11,509 nucleotides of DNA, taken from assembly GCA_009827215.1 (NCBI GenBank), contig WUAJ01000056.1, forward strand, positions 1 through 11,509, written 5' to 3'. The number at the start of each line of letters is the position of its first letter. The first letter of the stretch is position 1. Both the position numbers and the translations under genes were made by a program. Below, piece by piece: positions 1 to 6,216 of the stretch. The stretch is from Phycisphaeraceae bacterium. GTDB lineage: Bacteria; Planctomycetota; Phycisphaerae; Phycisphaerales; UBA1924. The notes under the pieces are model-generated. The model saw only the letters and a program-made list of their open reading frames with translations, did no database searches and was not told where the DNA came from.

Positions 1-78
1 GTTCCCCAGATCACGCCCGCCACGATCCGATATGGTTTTGTTTGGGCTACCGTGTAGAGATTTCAGTCGATTTTCAGT

Positions 79-106
79 TTGCCCAACCCAAACAGGTATC
101 TATACT
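79..106 (+). promoter_or_regulatory. Candidate sigma70-type promoter of the rpsB-tsf operon
   Basis: A -35-like TTGCCC (79-84) and a -10-like TATACT (101-106) are separated by 16 bases. Transcription would start near 112-114, giving a leader of roughly 140 bases before rpsB. This is the best hexamer pair upstream of the operon. It rests on consensus matching only. Confidence 0.5.
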
Positions 107-112
107 TGAGAC

Positions 113-177
113 CCGGCATGATCGGTGCCGGTCAGTTTGATTGAGTACAAAGCAACCCCGATCCGCAACCGCGGATC
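113..177 (+). promoter_or_regulatory. Structured rpsB leader with two hairpins
   Basis: Two perfect stems lie in the untranslated leader. The first pairs CCGGCA (113-118) with TGCCGG (126-131) around a 7-base loop. The second pairs GATCCGC (160-166) with GCGGATC (171-177) around the loop AACC. Neither is followed by a T-run, so they are not ordinary terminators. In other bacteria the rpsB leader can be a target for feedback by S2. A similar role here is inference. Confidence 0.45.
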
Positions 178-251
178 CTTATCTGTCACCAAAGCGCCCT
201 CTCGCGGTCCGATCACCGCCGGTGTCGCTGGCAAAGGAACGGATCATTATC

Positions 252-1079
252 ATGGCAAACACTCTTGTCCAAGACCTCATCGAATCGGGCATCCACTTCG
301 GACAGCGATCCTCTGGATGGAATCCGAAGATGGGACCATACATCTACGGCAAGCGCAACGGCATCCACATCATCGACATCAAGGAAACTGTCAAAGGTCT
401 CCTCCTCGCACGCAAGCTCGTTCAGAATGTCGTAGCGGGTGGAAAGGATGTCTGTTTCGTTGGCACCAAGCGCCAAGCGAAAGATGTCATCGAGCAACGC
501 GTCTCTGATGTCGACATGCACTTTGTCACCGAACGCTGGCTCGGAGGCACCCTCACCAACTTCCGCACCATCCGTTCGCGTCTCTCTCGTCTCGAAGAAC
601 TCGAAGCGATCGAGCAAGAAGACAACTTCCAGTCCTACTCGAAGAAAATGGAATCGCAACTCCGCCGCGAAATGAAGAAGATCGCACGCAACCTCGGTGG
701 TGTTCGAAAGATGAACAAGCTCCCAGGCGTCATGATCGCGATCGATGTCAAGCGTGAGACCACCGCTCTCCGCGAAGCACGCAAGCTCGGGATCCCAACC
801 ATCTGCCTCATCGACACCGATGGTGACCCTGACATGGCCGACATCGCAATCCCAGGAAACGATGACTCCATGCGTTCGATCGATGTCGTGATCCGCGAGC
901 TCTGCAAAGCAGTCGCTGACGGCAAGCAGAATCGCGTGATCACCAACAAGGACAAAGAAGACAACGGAGCAAACGAAGGCGCTCAGAAGCGCTCTCGCCG
1001 TGCACAGTTCAAAGCAGATGACGCTCCAGCTGCAGAAAGCAGCGTGAATGACGCCGCGACTGCTGCCGCAGAGTCTTGA
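252..1079 (+). CDS. rpsB: 30S ribosomal protein S2
   Basis: This is ribosomal protein S2 (275 aa), a small-subunit protein that joins late in 30S assembly and binds near S1. The sequence shows the family landmarks: IESGIHFG near residues 10-17, WNPKMGPYIYG with GIHIID after it, FVGTKRQA, RWLGGTLTNFRTI, and the C-terminal block IPTICLIDTDGDPD with IPGNDD. The ATG at 252 is chosen because MANTLVQDLI matches the usual S2 N-terminus. The reading frame stays open upstream, but that part does not look like S2. An AAGGA at 234-238 lies 13 bases upstream, a rather long spacing. The last 50 or so residues form a charged, Ala-rich tail beyond the S2 fold, as many bacteria have. tsf follows after 115 bases, the classic rpsB-tsf pair. 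Confidence 0.97.
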   Translation: MANTLVQDLIESGIHFGQRSSGWNPKMGPYIYGKRNGIHIIDIKETVKGLLLARKLVQNVVAGGKDVCFVGTKRQAKDVIEQRVSDVDMHFVTERWLGGTLTNFRTIRSRLSRLEELEAIEQEDNFQSYSKKMESQLRREMKKIARNLGGVRKMNKLPGVMIAIDVKRETTALREARKLGIPTICLIDTDGDPDMADIAIPGNDDSMRSIDVVIRELCKAVADGKQNRVITNKDKEDNGANEGAQKRSRRAQFKADDAPAAESSVNDAATAAAES

Positions 1080-1106
1080 ACTGAGTCCAGAGTAGTCAAG
1101 TTTCAT

Positions 1107-1161
1107 CAGACCCTCGGGTCTGTTCAATCAATACCACCACGAACCACCCAGCGATGGGTGG
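1107..1161 (+). promoter_or_regulatory. Two hairpins between rpsB and tsf (possible attenuator)
   Basis: The first hairpin pairs CAGACC (1107-1112) with GGTCTG (1117-1122) around a 4-base loop. The second pairs CCACCCA (1144-1150) with TGGGTGG (1155-1161) around GCGA, a GNRA-type tetraloop. The T-tract after the first is weak (TTCAATC). This fits partial termination or an RNA-processing site that sets the S2 to EF-Ts ratio, as is known for this operon in Escherichia coli. The role here is inferred. Confidence 0.45.
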
Positions 1162-1194
1162 CGACACCAAACCGCAGAATGCTGGAGTACAGAT

Positions 1195-2016
1195 ATGGCG
1201 GAAATCAGCGCTAAAGATGTCATGAGCCTTCGGAATAAGACCGGGCTCGCAATGATGGAATGCAAGAAAGCACTCACCGAAGCCGGCGGCGATCCTGAGA
1301 AGGCCGAAGAGCTCCTCCGCAAGAAGCTCAAAGGCAAGATGGAAACCAAGACCGATCGCGTCGCAGGCGAAGGTCGTATCGGTATCGCCGTCTCCGACGA
1401 CGGCTCATCCGCAGCGATCGTCGAAGTGAAAGCTGAGACCGACTTCACCGCAAAGAATGAGAACTTCATCAACGCGACTGATGAACTCGCGAAGCTCGCT
1501 CTTGGTCTCGCTGCAGATTCCGTCGAACCAAGCGATGAGATGAACGCGATCATCGACAACCTTCGAATCTCGACCGGTGAGAACATCTCCATCGGCCGAA
1601 TCGAACGCCTCTCAGGTTCCGCAGGATCAACAACCTACGGCCAGTATGTGCACCACGACGGCAAAACCGGCGTGCTCATCCAAGCAGAAGGTGAACTCGG
1701 TGACGACACCATGCGTCAGATCGCAATGCATGTCGCCGCAGCAATGCCTCGCCCGCTCGGACTGAGCGCCGACGACATCCCTGCAGACCTCGTCGAGAAG
1801 GAAAAAAAGTTCCGCATCGAGCAAGCGGTCGAGTCCGGCAAGCCCGAATCGATCGCTGAAAAGATCGTTGAAGGCGGCATGCGAAAGTTCTTCGAAGAAG
1901 TCGCACTCCTCGAGCAAGACTTCGTCATGGACACTTCGAAGAAGATCAAAGACCTCGTTGGTTCAGGCTGCTCCCTGAGCTCATTCAAACGCTGGCAAGT
2001 CGGCGAATCCGAATAA
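1195..2016 (+). CDS. tsf: Elongation factor Ts (EF-Ts)
   Basis: EF-Ts is the cytoplasmic guanine-nucleotide exchange factor that releases GDP from EF-Tu. The protein has 273 aa, close to the usual length. Residues 1-45 form the UBA-like N-domain that contacts EF-Tu, with the signature LRNKTGLAMMECKKAL at 12-27. The core begins with EVKAETDFTAKN (77-88), equivalent to the TDFV segment whose Asp and Phe intrude near the EF-Tu magnesium site. A later conserved block is MHVAAAMPRPLGL (178-190). The usual Val of TDFV is Thr85 here, and the Asn two residues before the Glu-Thr is Lys79. The ATG at 1195 has GGAG at 1184-1187, seven bases upstream. The gene is second in the operon after rpsB and is followed by a strong terminator. 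Confidence 0.97.
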   Translation: MAEISAKDVMSLRNKTGLAMMECKKALTEAGGDPEKAEELLRKKLKGKMETKTDRVAGEGRIGIAVSDDGSSAAIVEVKAETDFTAKNENFINATDELAKLALGLAADSVEPSDEMNAIIDNLRISTGENISIGRIERLSGSAGSTTYGQYVHHDGKTGVLIQAEGELGDDTMRQIAMHVAAAMPRPLGLSADDIPADLVEKEKKFRIEQAVESGKPESIAEKIVEGGMRKFFEEVALLEQDFVMDTSKKIKDLVGSGCSLSSFKRWQVGESE

Positions 2017-2043
2017 ACAAAAGATTGACAACAACTTCCAAGG

Positions 2044-2068
2044 CCGGGTCGCAAGACCCGGTTTTTTT
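2044..2068 (+). terminator. Intrinsic terminator of the rpsB-tsf operon
   Basis: CCGGGTC (2044-2050) pairs perfectly with GACCCGG (2055-2061) around the tetraloop GCAA, and seven Ts follow at once (2062-2068). This is a textbook rho-independent terminator, 27 bases after the tsf stop codon. Confidence 0.93.
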
Positions 2069-2112
2069 ATACACTATCTGTATACACATGCCAATTGAGT
2101 ACAGGATTCACA

Positions 2113-2700
2113 ATGCCAATCAAAGCCAAACCTGGGGAACAGTACACCATCCGACGCAAGGTTCTCAAGATCTTCGGCGCCGCGTTCCATATTTACGACG
2201 AACACGGCTCACTCGTCGGATACTGCAAACAAAAAGCATTCAAACTCAAAGAAGATATCCGCCTCTATACAGACGAATCACTCTCTGAGCCACTACTCAC
2301 ACTCGCCGCACGATCCATCATCGACTTTGGAGCAACCTACGACATCACACTACCCGACGGCACACAGATTGGATCGCTCCGCCGCAAGGGGCTCAAATCG
2401 ACATTTCTCAAAGACGAATGGCTCATCTTTGATGACCAAGGACAAGAGATCGGCATGCTCAAAGAAAAAAGCTGGTTCATGGCCTTCATGCGCCGCGGCG
2501 ACCTCTCCGCCTTCTTCCCGCAACGCTACGAGTTTTTCAAGAGCGGCTCAGAAGAGCCCGTCGCTTACATACGGCAGCACTTCAACTGGTTTGTGTACCG
2601 CTTGGGACTTTCAGTGCTCAAAGACGACGAAGAACTTGACGAGTTACTATTGCTCGGCGCGACTTGCCTGATCGCCGCAATCGAGGGAAGACAAGATTGA
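2113..2700 (+). CDS. LURP-one-related / Tubby-like fold protein
   Basis: This 195-aa protein resembles the LURP-one-related family (DUF567, Tubby C-terminal-like beta-barrel, related to phospholipid scramblases). The repeating strand pattern is visible: YTIRRKVLKIFGAAFHIYD with GSLVGY after it, RSIIDFGATYDI, then DGTQIGSLRRKGLKS, DEWLIFDDQGQEIG and a C-terminal helix ending in AAIEGRQD. The family is mostly uncharacterised in bacteria; lipid or membrane-surface binding is a family-level guess. No signal peptide or membrane helix is seen. The ATG at 2113 is preferred because AGGA (2103-2106) lies six bases before it; an in-frame TTG at 2095 lacks such a site. The superoxide dismutase gene starts 53 bases downstream on the same strand, so the two may be co-transcribed. 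Confidence 0.75.
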   Translation: MPIKAKPGEQYTIRRKVLKIFGAAFHIYDEHGSLVGYCKQKAFKLKEDIRLYTDESLSEPLLTLAARSIIDFGATYDITLPDGTQIGSLRRKGLKSTFLKDEWLIFDDQGQEIGMLKEKSWFMAFMRRGDLSAFFPQRYEFFKSGSEEPVAYIRQHFNWFVYRLGLSVLKDDEELDELLLLGATCLIAAIEGRQD

Positions 2701-2753
2701 CTAGGATAACCATGCTGCATCGAGTGGATGATGCCGAACGAATGGAGCACACT

Positions 2754-3503
2754 ATGAATCAAGATATCACACGCAGAGAAGCATTAACCACGATGACCAC
2801 AACCGCCGCTGGGATCGGAGCCCTCGCTGGATTCTCTACCATGGCACACGCTTCGGTTCTATCAAGCATTGATCTTGGATTTGACGACACGACCAAGGAG
2901 TACTCCCTCCCGACACTCCCCTACGGCTATGACGAGTTGGAACCCCACATCGATTCCATGACCATGATGATTCATCACTCCAAGCACCACGCTGGATATG
3001 TACGAGGACTCAACAATGCGCTCAAACAACTTGAGCGAATCCGCGCCGGAGAAGCTGACATGAGCACACTTCAGCATTGGCAGCGTCAACTCTCGTTCCA
3101 CGCCGGTGGACATATCAACCACACCCTTTTTTGGAACGGAATGGCACCACAATCCAAAGGTGGAGGTGGCAATCCGTCAGGTTCTCTCGCAGAAGCAATC
3201 AAGCATGATTTTGGATCCATCGAACAGTTCAAAGCGCACTTCAAAGCCGCATCGAAATCTGTTGAGGGATCAGGCTGGGGCTGGCTCGTTTATGAACCCA
3301 TCGCTCAACGGCTCATGATCCTACAGATGCAGAATCAGCAACAAATGATGTTTGCTGGCGCGATACCGCTCTTAGGTGTTGATGTATGGGAACACGCATA
3401 CTATCTGAACTATCAGAACAGACGCGCCGAGTACATTGACGCATTTATGAACATCGTCAACTGGGAAGAAATCCAGACACGCTACAACGCAGCGATTCAG
3501 TAA
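2754..3503 (+). CDS. Tat-exported Fe/Mn superoxide dismutase
   Basis: This is an iron/manganese superoxide dismutase (249 aa), which converts superoxide to oxygen and hydrogen peroxide. All four metal ligands are present: His74, His123, Asp210 (in DVWEHAYY) and His214. The gateway Tyr82 is also there. GGHINHTLFW (118-127) and Gln195 in the MQNQQ segment look like the manganese type, because the outer-sphere Gln comes from the C-terminal position and not the iron-type one. The N-terminus is unusual: TRREAL (6-11) with Arg7-Arg8, a hydrophobic stretch at about 16-30, and AHA (31-33) before Ser34. This reads as a twin-arginine signal peptide cleaved after Ala33, so the enzyme should be exported already folded with its metal. 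The ATG at 2754 has GGAG (2744-2747) six bases upstream; an in-frame ATG at 2742 overlaps that site. Confidence 0.92.
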   Translation: MNQDITRREALTTMTTTAAGIGALAGFSTMAHASVLSSIDLGFDDTTKEYSLPTLPYGYDELEPHIDSMTMMIHHSKHHAGYVRGLNNALKQLERIRAGEADMSTLQHWQRQLSFHAGGHINHTLFWNGMAPQSKGGGGNPSGSLAEAIKHDFGSIEQFKAHFKAASKSVEGSGWGWLVYEPIAQRLMILQMQNQQQMMFAGAIPLLGVDVWEHAYYLNYQNRRAEYIDAFMNIVNWEEIQTRYNAAIQ

Positions 3504-3521
3504 AAAATTTCAGTACTGAAA
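3501..3521 (-). terminator. Weak terminator-like palindrome between convergent genes
   Basis: TTTCAGTACTGAAA (3508-3521) is a perfect 14-base palindrome. Read on the minus strand it is followed by six Ts (complement of 3502-3507), so it could end transcription of the pseudokinase gene. The stem is short and AT-rich, and no T-run follows on the plus strand. Confidence 0.4.
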
Positions 3522-3535
3522 ATTGGAACTAAAAA

Positions 3536-4564
3536 TCAGTCCTGCGGGCGATTCGCAGATCGGCGGAATCGTGAGAACACAGCACCAGCGATGTTCTGGT
3601 TGGACTTTGAGACACGCTTCGGAGCGTTCATCGGAATCTGCGGCTTCAACTCGACCAAGCGAGCAATGTGCTCAGCATCTGTCGGCATCGTCTCTAATGC
3701 CTGCATCGAAGATTCGAATCCACCCAACGGATCCATCGCGTATCCGAACCAGTTATCCCAGTGGCGTTCGTTCTTCTTCGTAAACTTGGATGGTTTCCCG
3801 CCTTCGCTCTCAGACGAATGCTCTCCGAACGGCATGCCTGTCGCCAGGTGGTACCCGATCCCGATGACCGTACGAGTCTGCTCCGCCCGAGCATCCGGCA
3901 CTGAGTATTCGTTATGGAGTGCTTGCTCGAGCCCAAAGAGCTCGATCAATGTGCAGCCGTGACGATCAACCAGCAACTCATCCATAGTGAATGGACCATG
4001 GACAATGCCTTGCTCCGATGCATGCATACATGCTTCAAGGAGTTGTCCCATCAAGCGGATAGCTTCTTTGAACTCAAGACGCCCACCACGAGCTTCGAGC
4101 AGATCCCCGAGAGTCACAAGACCCTCTTGGTTCCCTGGATACTCCGTGATCACGCATAAGCGACCTGTGTCGTCGTAACCCACACGCTCGATCTCAAGAA
4201 TATGTGCATGCTCAAGACGAGCAGTCTTCATGATCCGATCAAACACGCGACGACGAGCGACAGAATCGTTGATGTGCTCGAACCGATACATCAAGTGGTT
4301 CGTACGCTCATGCCCGTGCAGCATGATCATTCTTTGACAGCCGTGAACAGGCGCAAGTGGACGCACAGATTCATACGGCCCAAATCGGACACGCGAGGGT
4401 GTATCACTCTTGAATCGCTTAGCTGAGGCGTCGTTGAACAAAGTCTTCGGCTCACATGAACTCGATCCGGAAGTCCCCTTGGATCCGTATCTGAGTTCGT
4501 CCACTTCGAACCAGATTATACGCCCGAACCCCATAAAAGGGCGCGGTATTGCTCTATCGGTCAC
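3536..4564 (-). CDS. Degenerate protein-kinase-fold protein (pseudokinase)
   Basis: This protein (342 aa from the chosen start) keeps the order of a bacterial Ser/Thr kinase domain but not its chemistry. FGPYESVRPL (61-70) matches strand 1, but the glycine-rich loop after it is lost (APVHGCQ). The VAIK position reads LMYR (91-94), so Lys is Arg. The helix-C Glu position reads Ile111 in FDRIMKTARLEH. The catalytic loop HRDLKPENILVD reads HGPFTMDELLVD (189-200), losing the Asp and Asn. DFG reads LFG (209-211). No APE motif is seen, although LATGMPF (240-246) matches the late LLTGxPPF block. The protein is probably a binding or scaffold protein. The start is uncertain: GTG at 4564 follows a strong AAGGAG, but residues 1-57 look like a polar linker with rarer codons. 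No membrane helix is seen. Confidence 0.72.
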   Translation of the reverse strand: MTDRAIPRPFMGFGRIIWFEVDELRYGSKGTSGSSSCEPKTLFNDASAKRFKSDTPSRVRFGPYESVRPLAPVHGCQRMIMLHGHERTNHLMYRFEHINDSVARRRVFDRIMKTARLEHAHILEIERVGYDDTGRLCVITEYPGNQEGLVTLGDLLEARGGRLEFKEAIRLMGQLLEACMHASEQGIVHGPFTMDELLVDRHGCTLIELFGLEQALHNEYSVPDARAEQTRTVIGIGYHLATGMPFGEHSSESEGGKPSKFTKKNERHWDNWFGYAMDPLGGFESSMQALETMPTDAEHIARLVELKPQIPMNAPKRVSKSNQNIAGAVFSRFRRSANRPQD

Positions 4565-4569
4565 GAAAG

Positions 4570-4577
4570 CTCTCCTT
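4570..4577 (-). promoter_or_regulatory. Ribosome binding site that sets the pseudokinase start
   Basis: Read on the minus strand this is AAGGAGAG, with the core AAGGAG at 4577-4572. It is followed seven bases later by GTG at 4564-4562. No comparable site precedes the in-frame ATG at 4534 or the first internal ATG near 4330, so it favours the GTG start. Confidence 0.5.
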
Positions 4578-4702
4578 CTCCACACCACACAAATTTGAGC
4601 CTGATGTTCGCATACTGTTTGCCGCACTCACACATACCCAATTTCAGTGCTATGAAGACCCCATCGGAGCATCAAATCATCCCAAAAACCATCGAGTATG
4701 CC

Positions 4703-4711
4703 TGATACAAT
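4703..4711 (+). promoter_or_regulatory. Candidate extended -10 promoter of the homogentisate dioxygenase gene
   Basis: TGATACAAT (4703-4711) fits the extended -10 form TGnTAnAAT. No good -35 hexamer lies 16-18 bases upstream, as is common for extended -10 promoters. The start site would fall near 4718. The divergent gap at 4565-4810 otherwise holds the repeats listed separately. Confidence 0.4.
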
Positions 4712-4716
4712 CATGC

Positions 4717-4753
4717 ATTCAGGATCCGAGCCGTTTCCCGATTCAGGGTCCGA
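4717..4753 (+). repeat. Imperfect direct repeat near the predicted start site (operator candidate)
   Basis: ATTCAGGATCCGA (4717-4729) and ATTCAGGGTCCGA (4741-4753) agree at 12 of 13 positions and are 24 bases apart start to start. They sit just downstream of the candidate extended -10, at about +1 and +24, where a repressor could bind. No regulator gene is adjacent, so the role is inferred. Confidence 0.4.
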
Positions 4754-4765
4754 AAACATGGCATC

Positions 4766-4791
4766 TCCCGCCGCAATTGAGCTGAGCGGGA
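4766..4791 (+). repeat. Inverted repeat just upstream of the hmgA ribosome binding site
   Basis: TCCCGC (4766-4771) pairs with GCGGGA (4786-4791) across a 14-base loop. The repeat ends five bases before GAGG (4797-4800). It could form a leader hairpin or a protein-binding dyad, but six pairs with a long loop is weak. Confidence 0.3.
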
Positions 4792-4810
4792 AGAATGAGG
4801 TTGAGTTTCA

Positions 4811-6121
4811 ATGCCGTATTACATGTCGATGGGCAAACTGCCCAAGAAGCGTCACACCCAGTTCCGCAGACCTGATGGAGCCTTGTACTCCGAAGAACTC
4901 TTCGGCACCGAGGGGTTCGTTGGGCCAAGCAGCATCATGTACCACATCCATCCCCCCACCCAGGTCACCGGATGGAAAAAGCTCTACTCCACCAAGGTCG
5001 AGTATGTGGAAGAAGATGTGATGCGCATGCGTCATGTCAAATCTCAGAACTTCAAGAAACACGGCGACCCCGTCCAAGGACGCGTCGTGATCTTCGGAAA
5101 TAACGACATCGAGATGTCCATCTGCCAACCAGATCAACAGATGGAGTACCACTACAAAAACGGACAAGGCGACGAGTGTTTCTTCGTACACTTTGGTTCA
5201 GGCACCGTCTACTCGATGTTCGGAACCCTCAAGTTCGGGAAGAAAGATTACATCGTCATGCCCAAAGGCGTGATCTACAAGATCGTCTTTGACGAACGCC
5301 CCGACGACGGCAGCGACAACGACGAGTTCGGCGGATTCAGCAAAGACGAGATGCCGCTTGGAAAGTTCATCTGCTTCGAGACCTGCAACGCGAGCCATTT
5401 CCTCCCTCCACCTCGCTACATCTCTAAGAAGACCGCGCAGTTCCTCGAGCACGCGCCGTATTGCGAACGCGATCTTCGTGTCCCGTTCGAAGACGAAGAC
5501 CATCCGCTCGCATACGACGAGAAGGGTGACTTTGAGGTCCGCATCAAAGCGCTCAACTCCGTGCACTCGTACATCTACCCATACCATCCACTCGAAGTCG
5601 TTGGATGGGACGGCTGCTACTACCCCTACTGCTTCAACATTCACGACTTTGCGCCGATCACCGGACAGCTTCACATGCCTCCGCCGATCCACCAGACCTT
5701 TGAGGGACACAACTTCGTGATCTGCTCGTTCTGTCCTCGTGCGTTGGACTTCCATCCGGACGCGATCCCTGTGCCGTACAACCACTCGAACATCGACTCC
5801 GATGAGATCATGTACTATGTCGAGGGGAACTACAAAGCGCGTCGCGGGATCTCGCAAGGATCGATCTCTGTCCACCCACAAGGCATCCCCCACGGCCCGC
5901 ATCCAGGAACTGTCGAAGCATCGCTCGGGAAGAAGTGGACCGACGAGATGGCCGTGATGTGCGATACCTTCCGTCCGATGTTCCCGACCAAAGCATGCAT
6001 GGAACTCGATGATCCGGAATACCCCGAGTCATGGAGACAGGACCACTTCGCTCCAGACCAGGTCCGCGGCGCCGAAGGCGAAGAAACCAATCCTGACGCA
6101 CCGATCAATACCTGGGACTGA
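4811..6121 (+). CDS. hmgA: Homogentisate 1,2-dioxygenase
   Basis: This 436-aa cytoplasmic non-heme Fe(II) dioxygenase opens the ring of homogentisate to give maleylacetoacetate, in the tyrosine/phenylalanine degradation route. The N-terminal blocks RHTQFRRPDGALYSEELFG (14-32) and ending GPSSIMYHIHPPT (38-50) are typical of bacterial members. The iron site is in the C-terminal cupin region: His325 and Glu332 in YNHSNIDSDEIMYYVEGNY, and His361 in PHGPHPG. The His to Glu spacing is one residue longer than in the human enzyme (His335, Glu341), so it belongs to a different branch of the family. The ATG at 4811 is chosen because MPYY then KRHTQF matches the usual start; GAGG (4797-4800) lies ten bases upstream. 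The gene has its own terminator. The next gene encodes an aromatic amino acid lyase-type enzyme. Confidence 0.93.
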   Translation: MPYYMSMGKLPKKRHTQFRRPDGALYSEELFGTEGFVGPSSIMYHIHPPTQVTGWKKLYSTKVEYVEEDVMRMRHVKSQNFKKHGDPVQGRVVIFGNNDIEMSICQPDQQMEYHYKNGQGDECFFVHFGSGTVYSMFGTLKFGKKDYIVMPKGVIYKIVFDERPDDGSDNDEFGGFSKDEMPLGKFICFETCNASHFLPPPRYISKKTAQFLEHAPYCERDLRVPFEDEDHPLAYDEKGDFEVRIKALNSVHSYIYPYHPLEVVGWDGCYYPYCFNIHDFAPITGQLHMPPPIHQTFEGHNFVICSFCPRALDFHPDAIPVPYNHSNIDSDEIMYYVEGNYKARRGISQGSISVHPQGIPHGPHPGTVEASLGKKWTDEMAVMCDTFRPMFPTKACMELDDPEYPESWRQDHFAPDQVRGAEGEETNPDAPINTWD

Positions 6122-6144
6122 TTCCCTCACACATTCAAACCCAA

Positions 6145-6171
6145 CGGCCAGGTCAATCCGGGCTGTTTTTT
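6145..6171 (+). terminator. Intrinsic terminator after hmgA
   Basis: Bases 6145-6152 pair with 6158-6165 around a 5-base loop, with one G-U pair and one A-G mismatch. Six Ts follow (6166-6171). It lies 23 bases after the hmgA stop, so the next gene probably has its own promoter or depends on readthrough. Confidence 0.7.
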
Positions 6172-6216
6172 GCATACATACCAGTGAATCCATACGCACA
6201 AACCTACACTCACCAC

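Noticed and set aside
213..1127. Open frame on the minus strand opposite rpsB
   Set aside because: It is a shadow of the conserved S2 gene, with no family features.
2025..2030. Perfect -35 consensus TTGACA just after the tsf stop codon
   Set aside because: Seventeen bases downstream lies GTCGCA inside the terminator stem, which is not a -10. TATACA at 2068 is too far away.
2068..2087. Direct repeat TATACAC (2068-2074 and 2081-2087) and palindrome TGTATACA before the LURP-one-related gene
   Set aside because: Both are short AT-rich words beside a terminator T-run. No -35 pairs with either copy, so no promoter is claimed.
4515..4520. Perfect TATAAT on the minus strand inside the pseudokinase N-terminal region
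   Set aside because: No acceptable -35 or TGn extension goes with it, and no start codon with a ribosome binding site follows. It remains a possibility if the true start is further in, but it is not strong enough to list.
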